Assembly: GCF_029623395.1 (NCBI RefSeq)
Contig: NZ_JAPYKK010000033.1
Location: forward strand, 1 to 50,561
Length of the DNA stretch: 50,561 nt
Direction of reading: 5' to 3'
Source of the DNA: Sphingomonas echinoides
GTDB taxonomy: Bacteria; Pseudomonadota; Alphaproteobacteria; Sphingomonadales; Sphingomonadaceae
This document shows positions 24,437-32,162 of the stretch, in pieces (position 1 is the first letter of the stretch; every line of letters starts with the position of its first letter). A program made the position numbers and the translations under genes. Below the pieces are notes generated by a model. The model had not been told where the DNA came from, ran no database searches, and saw only the letters and a program-made list of their open reading frames with translations.

Positions 24437-25366
24437 ATGACCGAAGTTTCCGTCGTCACCCTGGCAAAGGGGCGTCCAGACCATCTCGTCAACGTCGTCC
24501 GCGGGTTGATCCGCCAGACGCTGATGCCGCGCGAACTGATCGTCGCGGTCATGCAGGACGATCTGTACGATTTGCCCGAAGCGCCGTTTCCGATCCGGCA
24601 GGTACAGGTCGTCGCGGATGCCCTGCCGCTCGCTTCGGCACGCAATACCGCCGCACGCGCAGCCACCGGCGACCTGATCGTGTTTCTCGACATGGATTGC
24701 ATCCCGACACCGACGCTGCTCGCCGACTATGCCGGGTTCCTCGAAAGTTTCGACGGGTTGCTGATGGGCGAGGTCCTGTACCTGCCGGGCGGCGCAACCG
24801 ACGGCGATTGGCAGTATGACCGGTTCGCCGAGATTGCGGTGAAGCATTCGGACCGCCGCGGCCCTCCGCCGGAGGGCATCGAGATCTGCACCGACTATCG
24901 CTGTTTCTGGTCGCTCAACTTCGCGATGCGGCGGACGACGTTCCTCGGCCTCGGCGGCTTCGACGAGCGCTATGTCGGCTATGGCGGCGAGGATACCGAT
25001 TTCGGCAAGGTCCTCGACGAAGCCGGCGTCGCGATCGCGTGGATCAAGGGCGGTCTCGCCTATCATCAATATCATCCCCACCACATGCCGCCGGTGCACC
25101 ATCTCGACAGCGTGATCCGCAATGCCGAGCTGTTCGAAACCAAATGGGGCTATCGGACGATGGGCCACTGGCTCCAGGCATTCCGCCTGATGGGCCTGAT
25201 CGACCTGACCCCGGGTCGGTCGATCCGGATCCTGCGTCGCCCCGACGCCGCCGATTTCGCGTTGACCGGGCAGCAAAGTCACCAGCCCTATGCCAATACG
25301 GCGACCGTCATCCGCCTGCTCGAAGACCGGCTGGCAGCGACCGAGCGCGCCGTTGCGGCCGAATGA
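24437..25366 (+). CDS. Glycosyltransferase, GT2 family (GT-A fold)
   Basis: 309 residues; the 52 bases before it are the widest gap in the cluster. The N-terminal GT-A domain shows SVVTLAKGRPDHLVNVVRGL, LASARNTAARAATGDLIVF and the metal motif LDMDCIP (DxD, about residues 90-96). A galactosyltransferase-type second half has GGFDERYVGYGGEDTDFG near 173-190, the catalytic base segment of chondroitin-polymerase-like inverting enzymes. It would add a sugar to a growing glycan or small glycoconjugate. Donor and acceptor are not evident. Confidence 0.88.
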   Translation: MTEVSVVTLAKGRPDHLVNVVRGLIRQTLMPRELIVAVMQDDLYDLPEAPFPIRQVQVVADALPLASARNTAARAATGDLIVFLDMDCIPTPTLLADYAGFLESFDGLLMGEVLYLPGGATDGDWQYDRFAEIAVKHSDRRGPPPEGIEICTDYRCFWSLNFAMRRTTFLGLGGFDERYVGYGGEDTDFGKVLDEAGVAIAWIKGGLAYHQYHPHHMPPVHHLDSVIRNAELFETKWGYRTMGHWLQAFRLMGLIDLTPGRSIRILRRPDAADFALTGQQSHQPYANTATVIRLLEDRLAATERAVAAE

Positions 25367-25373
25367 CCGCCCG

Positions 25374-26447
25374 ATGAGAATCGCTGTCCTCTGCCATGTC
25401 CGCCAGCCCATCGCCCAGCCTTTTGCCGGCGGGATGGAATCGCAATGCTGGCATCTGGCGGCAGGGCTCCAGGCGCGCGGGCACGACGTCGTGCTGTTCG
25501 CGTCGGGGGACAGCGATCCGCGCTTCACGATCGATGCCGTGATCCCGACACATTACGACCGGACCTTCCCCGGTGCCGAGCATCGCGGCTTCGCACCGCT
25601 GATCGCGCATCTCGACGAGGGCTATGCCGCCGCCTGCGACCGGATCGCCGCGGGTGGCTTCGACGTGCTGCACAACAACAGCCTGCATCGCTTTCCGCTC
25701 GAGCCGGCGCGGACCGCGCGCGTGCCGACCGTCACGTCGCTGCACGTCCCGCCCTATGACGCGCTCCGCTGGTTCGTGCACGCCAGCATCGCACCGACTC
25801 ACCGCCTCACCGCGACCTCGGCCCACCATCTTGCCGCCTGGTGGCCGGACGGCCCACCACGCGAGGCCTCGGTGCTGCACAATGGCATCGACCTCCAGGC
25901 CTGGCCGTTCGTCCCCGAGGGCGATGGCAGCGCGGTCTGGTTCGGCAGGATGACGCCGGACAAGGCCCCCCATCTGGCAGTGCAGGCGGCGCGGATCGCG
26001 GGCGTCCCGCTCACGCTGTTCGGACCGATCGAGGATCGGGACTATTGGGACGCCGACGTCGTGCCGTTGCTGGGCGGCAGCATCCGATATGGCGGGCATC
26101 TGGACGCGGCGGCAGTGGCGTTCGAGATCGGCCGTGCGTCGGCGTTCGTGTTCACCCCGTGCTGGGACGAACCGTTTGGCCTGGTCGCGATCGAGGCGAT
26201 GGCCTGCGGCCTGCCGGTCGCGGCGTTCGACCGCGGCGCCTTGCGGGAAGTCATCGGTGAGACCGGGTGCTTCGCGCCACCTGGCGACGTTTCCGCCCTC
26301 GCTCGTGCCATCACGACCGCGATCCAACGCCCCCGCGCGCCGCAACGCGATCGCGTCGCGAAAGCCTTTACCCGTGATCGGTGGCTCGATCGCTGCGAGG
26401 ACCTTTACCGGGACGTGGTCGGCCGCGACCAGGGGCCGTCGGCATGA
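25374..26447 (+). CDS. Glycosyltransferase, GT4 family
   Basis: 357 residues; ATG at 25374, 7 bases after the previous stop. The N-terminal half has AQPFAGGMESQCWHLAAGLQ and GHDVVLFASG, the standard GT4 opening, and DVLHNNSLHR. The C-terminal half has WFGRMTPDKAPHLAVQAA and the signature PCWDEPFGLVAIEAMACGLP (EPFGLVAIEAMACG). It is shorter than the GT4 at 22473 and not closely similar to it, so the two probably add different sugars. It is ATGA-coupled to the following pyruvyl-transferase gene. Confidence 0.9.
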   Translation: MRIAVLCHVRQPIAQPFAGGMESQCWHLAAGLQARGHDVVLFASGDSDPRFTIDAVIPTHYDRTFPGAEHRGFAPLIAHLDEGYAAACDRIAAGGFDVLHNNSLHRFPLEPARTARVPTVTSLHVPPYDALRWFVHASIAPTHRLTATSAHHLAAWWPDGPPREASVLHNGIDLQAWPFVPEGDGSAVWFGRMTPDKAPHLAVQAARIAGVPLTLFGPIEDRDYWDADVVPLLGGSIRYGGHLDAAAVAFEIGRASAFVFTPCWDEPFGLVAIEAMACGLPVAAFDRGALREVIGETGCFAPPGDVSALARAITTAIQRPRAPQRDRVAKAFTRDRWLDRCEDLYRDVVGRDQGPSA

Positions 26448-27376
26448 CGGCGAGGGATCATCTGGCAGACCGGCACGCGCTGCTCGCAGCGGCCTATCGA
26501 ACACATGTCACGCATGGTTCACGCTACGCGCTGGTCGATTTTCCGGACCATGCGAATGTCGGCGACAGCGCGATCTGGCTTGGCGAACTCGCACTGTTGC
26601 GACAGATCACGGGGCGCGATCCGTGCTACGTTTCGACCTGGCACGATTTCGACCTTGCTGCCTTCCAGGACGCTTGCCCCGACGGGATCCTGTTCCTGCA
26701 TGGTGGCGGAAACCTCGGCGACATCTGGCCGCATCACCAGCGGTTCCGCGAAGACATCCTGACACGGGTTCGCGATCGGACGGTCGTGCAGCTACCGCAG
26801 TCGATCCACTTCCGCGTGCAGCCGCAAGTTGCCCGGTTCGCCGCGCTCGTCGCCGACCACCCGGATTTCGTCCTGTACGTCCGCGACACCCGCAGCCTGG
26901 ACTTCGCGCGCGAGCATCTGGCCTGCCCGACGCACCTCGCGCCGGACTCGGCCTATGCGCTCGGCCCGCAAGCGCGCGCCGCACCGCAGTGTGACGTGCT
27001 GATGCTGATGCGCACCGACGACGAACGCCAGGGCTATGCGATACCGCCGACGGATTCAGCGGTCGTCGTCGATTGGCTCGATGACGATGCCGATCTTCCG
27101 GTCGGAGTCGATGCCAAAGCGCGCGAGGCTCAAGCCGTCGCACGCGTCGATCGAGGGCTGCGGTTGCTCGCACGGGGCCGGATCATCGTGACGGACCGGT
27201 TGCACGGTCACATCCTCGCGGACTTGCTCGGTATTCCTCACGTCGTGCTGGACAACGACTACGGCAAGATTGCCGCGTACATGGATGCCTGGCCCGACCG
27301 CGATGTAACCGTCGCACCGGCCATGACGATCGAACGGGCCCTGGTTCTTGCCAAACGGCTTGCCGGCGCAAGATGA
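26444..27376 (+). CDS. Polysaccharide pyruvyl transferase family protein
   Basis: 310 residues. Family marks are FPDHANVGDSAIWLGELALL near the N-terminus, LFLHGGGNLGDIWP (about 85-98), a middle APDSAYALGP segment, and RIIVTDRLHGHILADLLGIP near the C-terminus (the DRLHG motif). Enzymes of this family move pyruvate from phosphoenolpyruvate to a sugar to make a ketal, or act on other carbohydrate acceptors. Its presence suggests an acidic pyruvylated sugar in the product, or in an envelope glycan that shares the operon. It overlaps both neighbours by 4 bases. Confidence 0.87.
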   Translation: MTARDHLADRHALLAAAYRTHVTHGSRYALVDFPDHANVGDSAIWLGELALLRQITGRDPCYVSTWHDFDLAAFQDACPDGILFLHGGGNLGDIWPHHQRFREDILTRVRDRTVVQLPQSIHFRVQPQVARFAALVADHPDFVLYVRDTRSLDFAREHLACPTHLAPDSAYALGPQARAAPQCDVLMLMRTDDERQGYAIPPTDSAVVVDWLDDDADLPVGVDAKAREAQAVARVDRGLRLLARGRIIVTDRLHGHILADLLGIPHVVLDNDYGKIAAYMDAWPDRDVTVAPAMTIERALVLAKRLAGAR

Positions 27377-28419
27377 CGGCCGCCATCGACGTCAGCCTGC
27401 TCATCTGTACGCGCAATCGCGCGGCTTCGTTGGCAGCAACCCTCGAGTCCGTGGAGCGCGCGGCGGCCTTTGCCGGCGGTACGTCCGTCGAGATCATATT
27501 GGTCGACAATGGCTCGGTCGACGACACCCCGGAGCGATTGGCGGAATGGCAAGGCCGGCAGGCTTTTCCGGTCCGTCTCGTCGACGAACCGCACGCAGGG
27601 CTCGCCCGCGCGCGCAACGCCGGGCTCGCGGTCTGCAACGGGCGGATCGTGGCAATGACCGATGACGATTGTGTCCTGCACGAAGCGTATTTCGCCGCCG
27701 TCGGCGCCGCGTTTGACCGGGTCAGCGGACCGGCAATCATCGGTGGCCGTATCCTGCTGGGGAACCCGGCCGATCTCCCCGTCACGATCAAGCTCGAGGA
27801 CCACCCGATGATCGCGCCTCCGGGTGGATTCCCGGGCGGTTTCGTCATGGGCGCGAACCTGGCGTTCAGCGCCGATATCCTGCGGTCGACGGGATGCTTC
27901 GATGAACGCTTCGGTGCCGGTGCGCCGTTCGTTTCCGCAGAGGACACGGATTTCCTGTTTCGCGCAGCAGGTCTCGGTGTCGCCATTCGCTATGACCCGC
28001 TGATGGTGGTCGATCATCATCACGGGCGCCGCGATACGAGCGATGAAACCCGGTTGCTCGCGGGCTACAGCTTCGGGGACGGCGCCCTGTACGCCAAATA
28101 TCTGTTCCGCGACCAGCGCGCGCGTCGTGCGATCGTCGCGGATATTCTTGCGGTCCGGTTCGACTGGACACAGCCTGTGCGGACGCATGCGGGGATCCGC
28201 CGGTTCTACTGGTTCCGGCTGCGCCATAAGGCGCGGGGATTCGCCTACTTCTGGCGGATCGCGCTCACGGCGCGCCGGCAGCGACTTCGGTCACGCGACG
28301 GCGATCCGGCGGGTCTGTCGGCGGTTCGTCCTGCTGTGTCGGCAACGCGGCCGCATCGCTGGCGGCACGATCGGGCTGGACGCGAGCCACTGTCGCGCAG
28401 TGACCGCACACGACCATAA
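27373..28419 (+). CDS. Glycosyltransferase, GT2 family
   Basis: 348 residues, ATGA-coupled to the previous gene. It begins VSLLICTRNRAASLAATLES, continues with VDNGSVDDTPERL, GLARARNAGLAV and the metal motif MTDDDCV (about 95-101), then GANLAFSADIL and FGAGAPFVSAEDTDFLFRA with the catalytic acidic residues. The last ~50 residues are Arg-rich with no family pattern and overlap a minus-strand open frame; the true end may have been changed by a frameshift near 28290, or the tail may simply be variable. It closes the co-directional cluster. Confidence 0.88.
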   Translation: MTAAIDVSLLICTRNRAASLAATLESVERAAAFAGGTSVEIILVDNGSVDDTPERLAEWQGRQAFPVRLVDEPHAGLARARNAGLAVCNGRIVAMTDDDCVLHEAYFAAVGAAFDRVSGPAIIGGRILLGNPADLPVTIKLEDHPMIAPPGGFPGGFVMGANLAFSADILRSTGCFDERFGAGAPFVSAEDTDFLFRAAGLGVAIRYDPLMVVDHHHGRRDTSDETRLLAGYSFGDGALYAKYLFRDQRARRAIVADILAVRFDWTQPVRTHAGIRRFYWFRLRHKARGFAYFWRIALTARRQRLRSRDGDPAGLSAVRPAVSATRPHRWRHDRAGREPLSRSDRTRP

Positions 28420-28733
28420 CCTCACGCCGGGCATGATCCGGCGTCGCACGGAGCAGGTCTATGCCCCGCTCCAGCGCGACCGCGGCGTGTTCGACACCGC
28501 AGATCGGCAGGAGGCCGAGGCCGCTGCTCGCACACCCGCCTGACCGCTCCCGGCGCCCGGCGTCTCGGCCTCTGGTTACGATCGTCAAGGCGGATTGACG
28601 CCTGTCGGATAAGGCGTTGAAGCCTTTCGCCCAGCTTTCTACCAGGACCGTGTTGGTTCCTTGTCTCGCTTCCCGTCCGCCAACCGCGCACGGAAGCATG
28701 CATGAACTCGAATATTCAGGATTCTAGGCCGCA
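28420..28733. other. Gap between the biosynthetic cluster and rlmJ
   Basis: No gene can be supported here. A minus-strand open frame (28265-28699) contains the segment VVCGHCATVA but matches no recognised family and has no good ribosome binding site. Composition becomes less GC-rich from about 28600. The last bases (CTAGGCCGCA) carry a weak AGG site for rlmJ. Confidence 0.4.
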
Positions 28734-29564
28734 ATGAATTATCGCCATTCCTTCCACGCCGGCAACAGTGCCGATGTCGTGAAGCACAGCCTACTGATTG
28801 CCCTCGTGCGGGCCTTGCAGCAAAAACCGGGCGCATTGACCCTGATCGACACCCATGCCGGCTGCGGGGTGTATGACCTGGAGGGCGAGGAGGCCGGGCG
28901 CACCGGCGAATCCACCCAAGGCGTGCTGCGGGCCCTGGCCGACCCGAACCCCTTGCTGAGCGACTACCACGCCGCCGTAAAGGCAGTGAATGGCGGAGCC
29001 GAGACACGCTTCTACCCCGGTTCGCCGCGAATCCTGGCGCAGCTTCTGCGCCCGCAGGATTTCCTGATCCTGAACGAAAAACACCCTGAGGACGCCTATA
29101 CCCTGCGCGGTGCGATGCGCGATACATCCGCTGCCGTGCACGAGCGCGACGCCTACGAGCTTTGGCTGGCGTTGCTGCCGCCCCGAACCGCGCGCGGCGT
29201 GGTGGTGGTCGATCCGCCGTACGAGCAGCTCGATGAACGCGCCCGTATCACCGCCACCCTGGCCGCCGCGCACCGCAAGTGGGCGCATGGCGTGACGGTA
29301 ATCTGGTATCCGCTGAAAGACCGCGCCACGCATTGGCAGTGGACGGAACAGTTGCGCAAACTCGGCATCCCGAAAATGCTGCGGGTGGAGCATTGGTTGT
29401 ACGATGACGATCAGCCCGGCATCTATAATGGCGCGGGCCTTTATATCGTCAATCCGCCCTACGCCTTCACGCAAGCGCTGCCGCCGCTGCTGGAAACCTT
29501 GCGCGCCGTGCTCGCGCCAGAGGGGCATAAGGGCGAGATCACGACCGATTGGCTGCGCGAATGA
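28734..29564 (+). CDS. rlmJ: 23S rRNA (adenine(2030)-N6)-methyltransferase RlmJ
   Basis: 276 residues, close to the 280 of the E. coli enzyme. It methylates N6 of A2030 in 23S rRNA using SAM. The start MNYRHSFHAGNSADVVKHSLL is diagnostic, followed by LTLIDTHAGCGVYDL (SAM motif I region), the catalytic DPPYE at 160-164, and NGAGLYIVNPPY near the C-terminus. Codon choice and base composition look less GC-biased than in the flanking genes, and the family is most typical of gammaproteobacteria, so horizontal acquisition is possible. It appears to be a single-gene unit unrelated to its neighbours. Confidence 0.95.
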   Translation: MNYRHSFHAGNSADVVKHSLLIALVRALQQKPGALTLIDTHAGCGVYDLEGEEAGRTGESTQGVLRALADPNPLLSDYHAAVKAVNGGAETRFYPGSPRILAQLLRPQDFLILNEKHPEDAYTLRGAMRDTSAAVHERDAYELWLALLPPRTARGVVVVDPPYEQLDERARITATLAAAHRKWAHGVTVIWYPLKDRATHWQWTEQLRKLGIPKMLRVEHWLYDDDQPGIYNGAGLYIVNPPYAFTQALPPLLETLRAVLAPEGHKGEITTDWLRE

Positions 29565-29733
29565 AGGAACCCCCTCCTCGCTGCGGCGCGGTCGCCAGTT
29601 TCCGTCGGTAAGGTCCTGCCTGAGGGCCTTCACAAACTGCCTTTTCCCCGGAAATCAAAGACACGAAACCCCTGTTCCGCGCCGTAATCTCTGCTAGCGC
29701 GCTCGCGATGATCATGGTTTGGCAGGCATCTTC

Positions 29734-30702
29734 ATGACGGTCGTCGCAGCGTATCTGTATCGGAACGGCGCCCGCATTCGGGAGATCGCGATCGACGAGA
29801 AGGTCGATTGCGCGCGCGACAAGTCCGAATTCGTCTGGATCGGGATCGCAGATCCGCTGGAGGCCGAATTGCGGACGCTCCAGGCGACCTACGGCCTCCA
29901 CCCGCTCGCGGTCGAGGACGCCTTGAAGGCGGACCAGCTGCCCAAGGTCGACATCTATGGCGATCAGTTGTTCGTCGTCGCCCGGACCGCGCATCTCGAG
30001 CATGCGGAAATCGCCTATGGCGAGACCGCGATCTTCGTCGGGCACAGCCACATCATCAGCGTCCGCCACGGTTCGGCGCGCGCGCATACCGAATTGCGCG
30101 CCGACCTGGAGGCTGCACCGACGCTGCTGATGCACGGCGTCGACTATGTCCTCCACGCGATCCTCGACTTCGTCGTCGACGGCTATCTGCCGATGGTCGA
30201 GGCAATCGAGGAAGAGGTGGTGGAGATGGAGCGGCACACCATCGACAATTTCCTCGGCCGCGACGAGATCACGCGCATTTTCGCGCTCCGCCGGGAATTG
30301 ATCCGCTTCCAGCGCATCCTGGTGCCGATGGGCGAAGTCGCGGGCAAGTTCGTGCGGCTCGACCTGCCGTGCATCGACCGCGAGGCGAAACCCTATTTCA
30401 GCGACGTCCTCGACCACGTCCGACGCGTCCAGGCGATGGTCGACGACCTGCGCGAGGTCCTGACCTCGGTCTTCGAGTTCAGCAACCTGCTCGAACAACA
30501 GCGCACCGGCGCGATCACGCGCCAGCTTGCGGCATGGGCCGCAATCCTGGCGGTGCCGACGGCGATCGCCGGGATCTACGGCATGAATTTCGAACACATG
30601 CCGGAGCTGAAGACCCAATACGGCTATTTCGTCGTGCTCGGGGTGATCGTCGTGATCTGCACCGCGCTGTTCGTCTGGTTCAAACGCACCAAGTGGCTTT
30701 AG
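29734..30702 (+). CDS. corA: CorA-type divalent cation (Mg2+/Co2+) transporter
   Basis: 322 residues from ATG at 29734; a TTG at 29719 is a less likely start. The large N-terminal cytoplasmic domain is alpha/beta and rich in acidic residues, with the long stalk helix running through about 200-265 (RRVQAMVDDLREVL, SNLLEQQRTG). Two C-terminal membrane segments follow, with the signature YGMNF (Gly283-Met284-Asn285) at the pore mouth and the loop EHMPEL. The protein ends in a basic cluster, FKRTKWL. It forms a homopentameric inner-membrane channel for magnesium. It is convergent with the RND operon at 30713. Confidence 0.94.
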   Translation: MTVVAAYLYRNGARIREIAIDEKVDCARDKSEFVWIGIADPLEAELRTLQATYGLHPLAVEDALKADQLPKVDIYGDQLFVVARTAHLEHAEIAYGETAIFVGHSHIISVRHGSARAHTELRADLEAAPTLLMHGVDYVLHAILDFVVDGYLPMVEAIEEEVVEMERHTIDNFLGRDEITRIFALRRELIRFQRILVPMGEVAGKFVRLDLPCIDREAKPYFSDVLDHVRRVQAMVDDLREVLTSVFEFSNLLEQQRTGAITRQLAAWAAILAVPTAIAGIYGMNFEHMPELKTQYGYFVVLGVIVVICTALFVWFKRTKWL

Positions 30703-30712
30703 TCGGCAGCGG

Positions 30713-32158
30713 TCAAGGACCGCGCCGGTTCCACCACCCGCCCCCCAGCGCCTGGAACAAGGCGGCGGTATCGACATAGCGCGCCGCCCGCGCTTGCTGA
30801 AGCGTTACGGAGGCCTGCCAATAGGCCTGCTCCGCGCTCAGCACCTGCAGCGGGGCAACGGCGCCGAGCCGGGCCTGTCCGCGCGCGATGGCAAGGCTGT
30901 CGGCCGCCGCCGCCTCGGCCCGCTCGGCGGTGTGGAGCGCGTCGGTATCCGCACCGATCGCGGCGAGCGTGTCGGAGACGTTCTGGAACGCCCGCAGCAC
31001 CGCGCCGCGATATTGCGCCTTGGCCTGGTCATACCCCGCCTCGGCCGCGCGCTGGCGATGGCGCAGCGTGCCCCCGTCGAACAGCGGCGCGGTCAGCCCG
31101 CCGACCACGCTCCACAGGATATTGTCGGGCGCGAGCAACGTCGCGAAGCGCGTCGATGACCCGCCCGCGCTGCCACCAAGCGTGATCGCGGGGAGCCGCG
31201 CGGCGATCGCCACCCCGACCTGCGCACCGGCGGCATGGAGCGTCGCCTCTGCCGCGCGCACGTCGGGGCGTTGATCGACCAGTGCGGCTGGAAGGCTCAA
31301 CGGCAGATCCCGCGGCAGCGCAATTTCCGCAAGCTCGACGCGCGGCTGCGCGCGATCGGGCATTTGTCCCGCCAGCACGGCGATGAGATCGCGCTGTTGC
31401 GCGACTTGCTGGGTAAGCGCCGGCAACGCTTGTTGGGTCTGGGCAAGCAACGTCTGTTGCGCGGCGACGTCGGCGCGCGCGACATCGCCCAGGCGCAGGC
31501 GCGCGCGCAGGATTTCGAGAATACGGCCCTGCGCGGCGATGCTCTTTTCGACGGCAGCGATTTGCGCGCGCAACGATGCCTCGGTGATCGCCGCGACGAC
31601 GACGGTCGAGGTCAGCGTCACATACGCCGCCTCGGCCTGGAAGCGTTGCGCCTCGGCAGCGGCGGCGCTGCTTTCCGCCTGACGACGCACCCCGCCGAAC
31701 AGATCGACCGTGTAGCCGACGTTCAGTTGGGCGGTGCTGAGCGTGTAGAGGTTGCTGTTCGACTGAAGCGGCGACGCCAGCACGCCGGGATTGCGCGCGC
31801 GCGCCGTCGAAGCGCCGAGACCGACGCCGGGCAGCAACGCCCCACGATCGGCCTTCGCCAGTTCCTGCGACTGGCGGAGCGCGGCGCGGGCGGCGGCGAG
31901 ATCGGGGTTGGCGGCGATCGCCCGGCGCACCAGCGTGTCGAGCGCCGGCGAATGGAACAGCGTCCACCAGTCGGCGGGAATGTCCGCCCCGGCAACCACC
32001 ACCTGGCTGTCGGGTTGGGCAGGCTGCGTCTTCGGCACATTCGCATAGCCCGCATCCACCGGCGCGGACGGCCGCTGGAACGCGGGGCCGACCGCGCACC
32101 CGCCGACGAGCAGGAACGCCAGCGACGTTGTGGCGCGAAGGGCGGGACTCAGGCGCAT
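30713..32158 (-). CDS. Outer-membrane efflux channel lipoprotein (NodT/TolC-like)
   Basis: 481 residues with start ATG at 32158; an in-frame TTG one codon upstream is less likely. The lipoprotein signal ends LLVGGC with Cys21. Two repeated OEP halves are seen: WWTLFHSPALDTLVRRAIAA and NPDLAAARAALRQSQELAKA in the first, and QRPDVRAAEATLHAAGAQVG in the second, with long amphipathic coiled-coil helices. It is the exit duct of a tripartite RND pump. It starts 4 bases after the pump gene and is last in the adaptor - pump - channel operon. Confidence 0.93.
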   Translation of the reverse strand: MRLSPALRATTSLAFLLVGGCAVGPAFQRPSAPVDAGYANVPKTQPAQPDSQVVVAGADIPADWWTLFHSPALDTLVRRAIAANPDLAAARAALRQSQELAKADRGALLPGVGLGASTARARNPGVLASPLQSNSNLYTLSTAQLNVGYTVDLFGGVRRQAESSAAAAEAQRFQAEAAYVTLTSTVVVAAITEASLRAQIAAVEKSIAAQGRILEILRARLRLGDVARADVAAQQTLLAQTQQALPALTQQVAQQRDLIAVLAGQMPDRAQPRVELAEIALPRDLPLSLPAALVDQRPDVRAAEATLHAAGAQVGVAIAARLPAITLGGSAGGSSTRFATLLAPDNILWSVVGGLTAPLFDGGTLRHRQRAAEAGYDQAKAQYRGAVLRAFQNVSDTLAAIGADTDALHTAERAEAAAADSLAIARGQARLGAVAPLQVLSAEQAYWQASVTLQQARAARYVDTAALFQALGGGWWNRRGP

Positions 32159-32162
32159 CAAA

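Noticed and set aside
22473..28419. Reading the four glycosyltransferases and the pyruvyl transferase as a plain exopolysaccharide locus
   Set aside because: Not excluded, but there is no polymerase, flippase or lipid-carrier transferase here; those polysaccharide genes occur separately from 46132 on.
28265..28699. Minus-strand 144-codon frame with a CGHC motif
   Set aside because: Plausible composition in part, but it overlaps the GT2 gene, lacks a good start site and matches no known family; kept only as a note.
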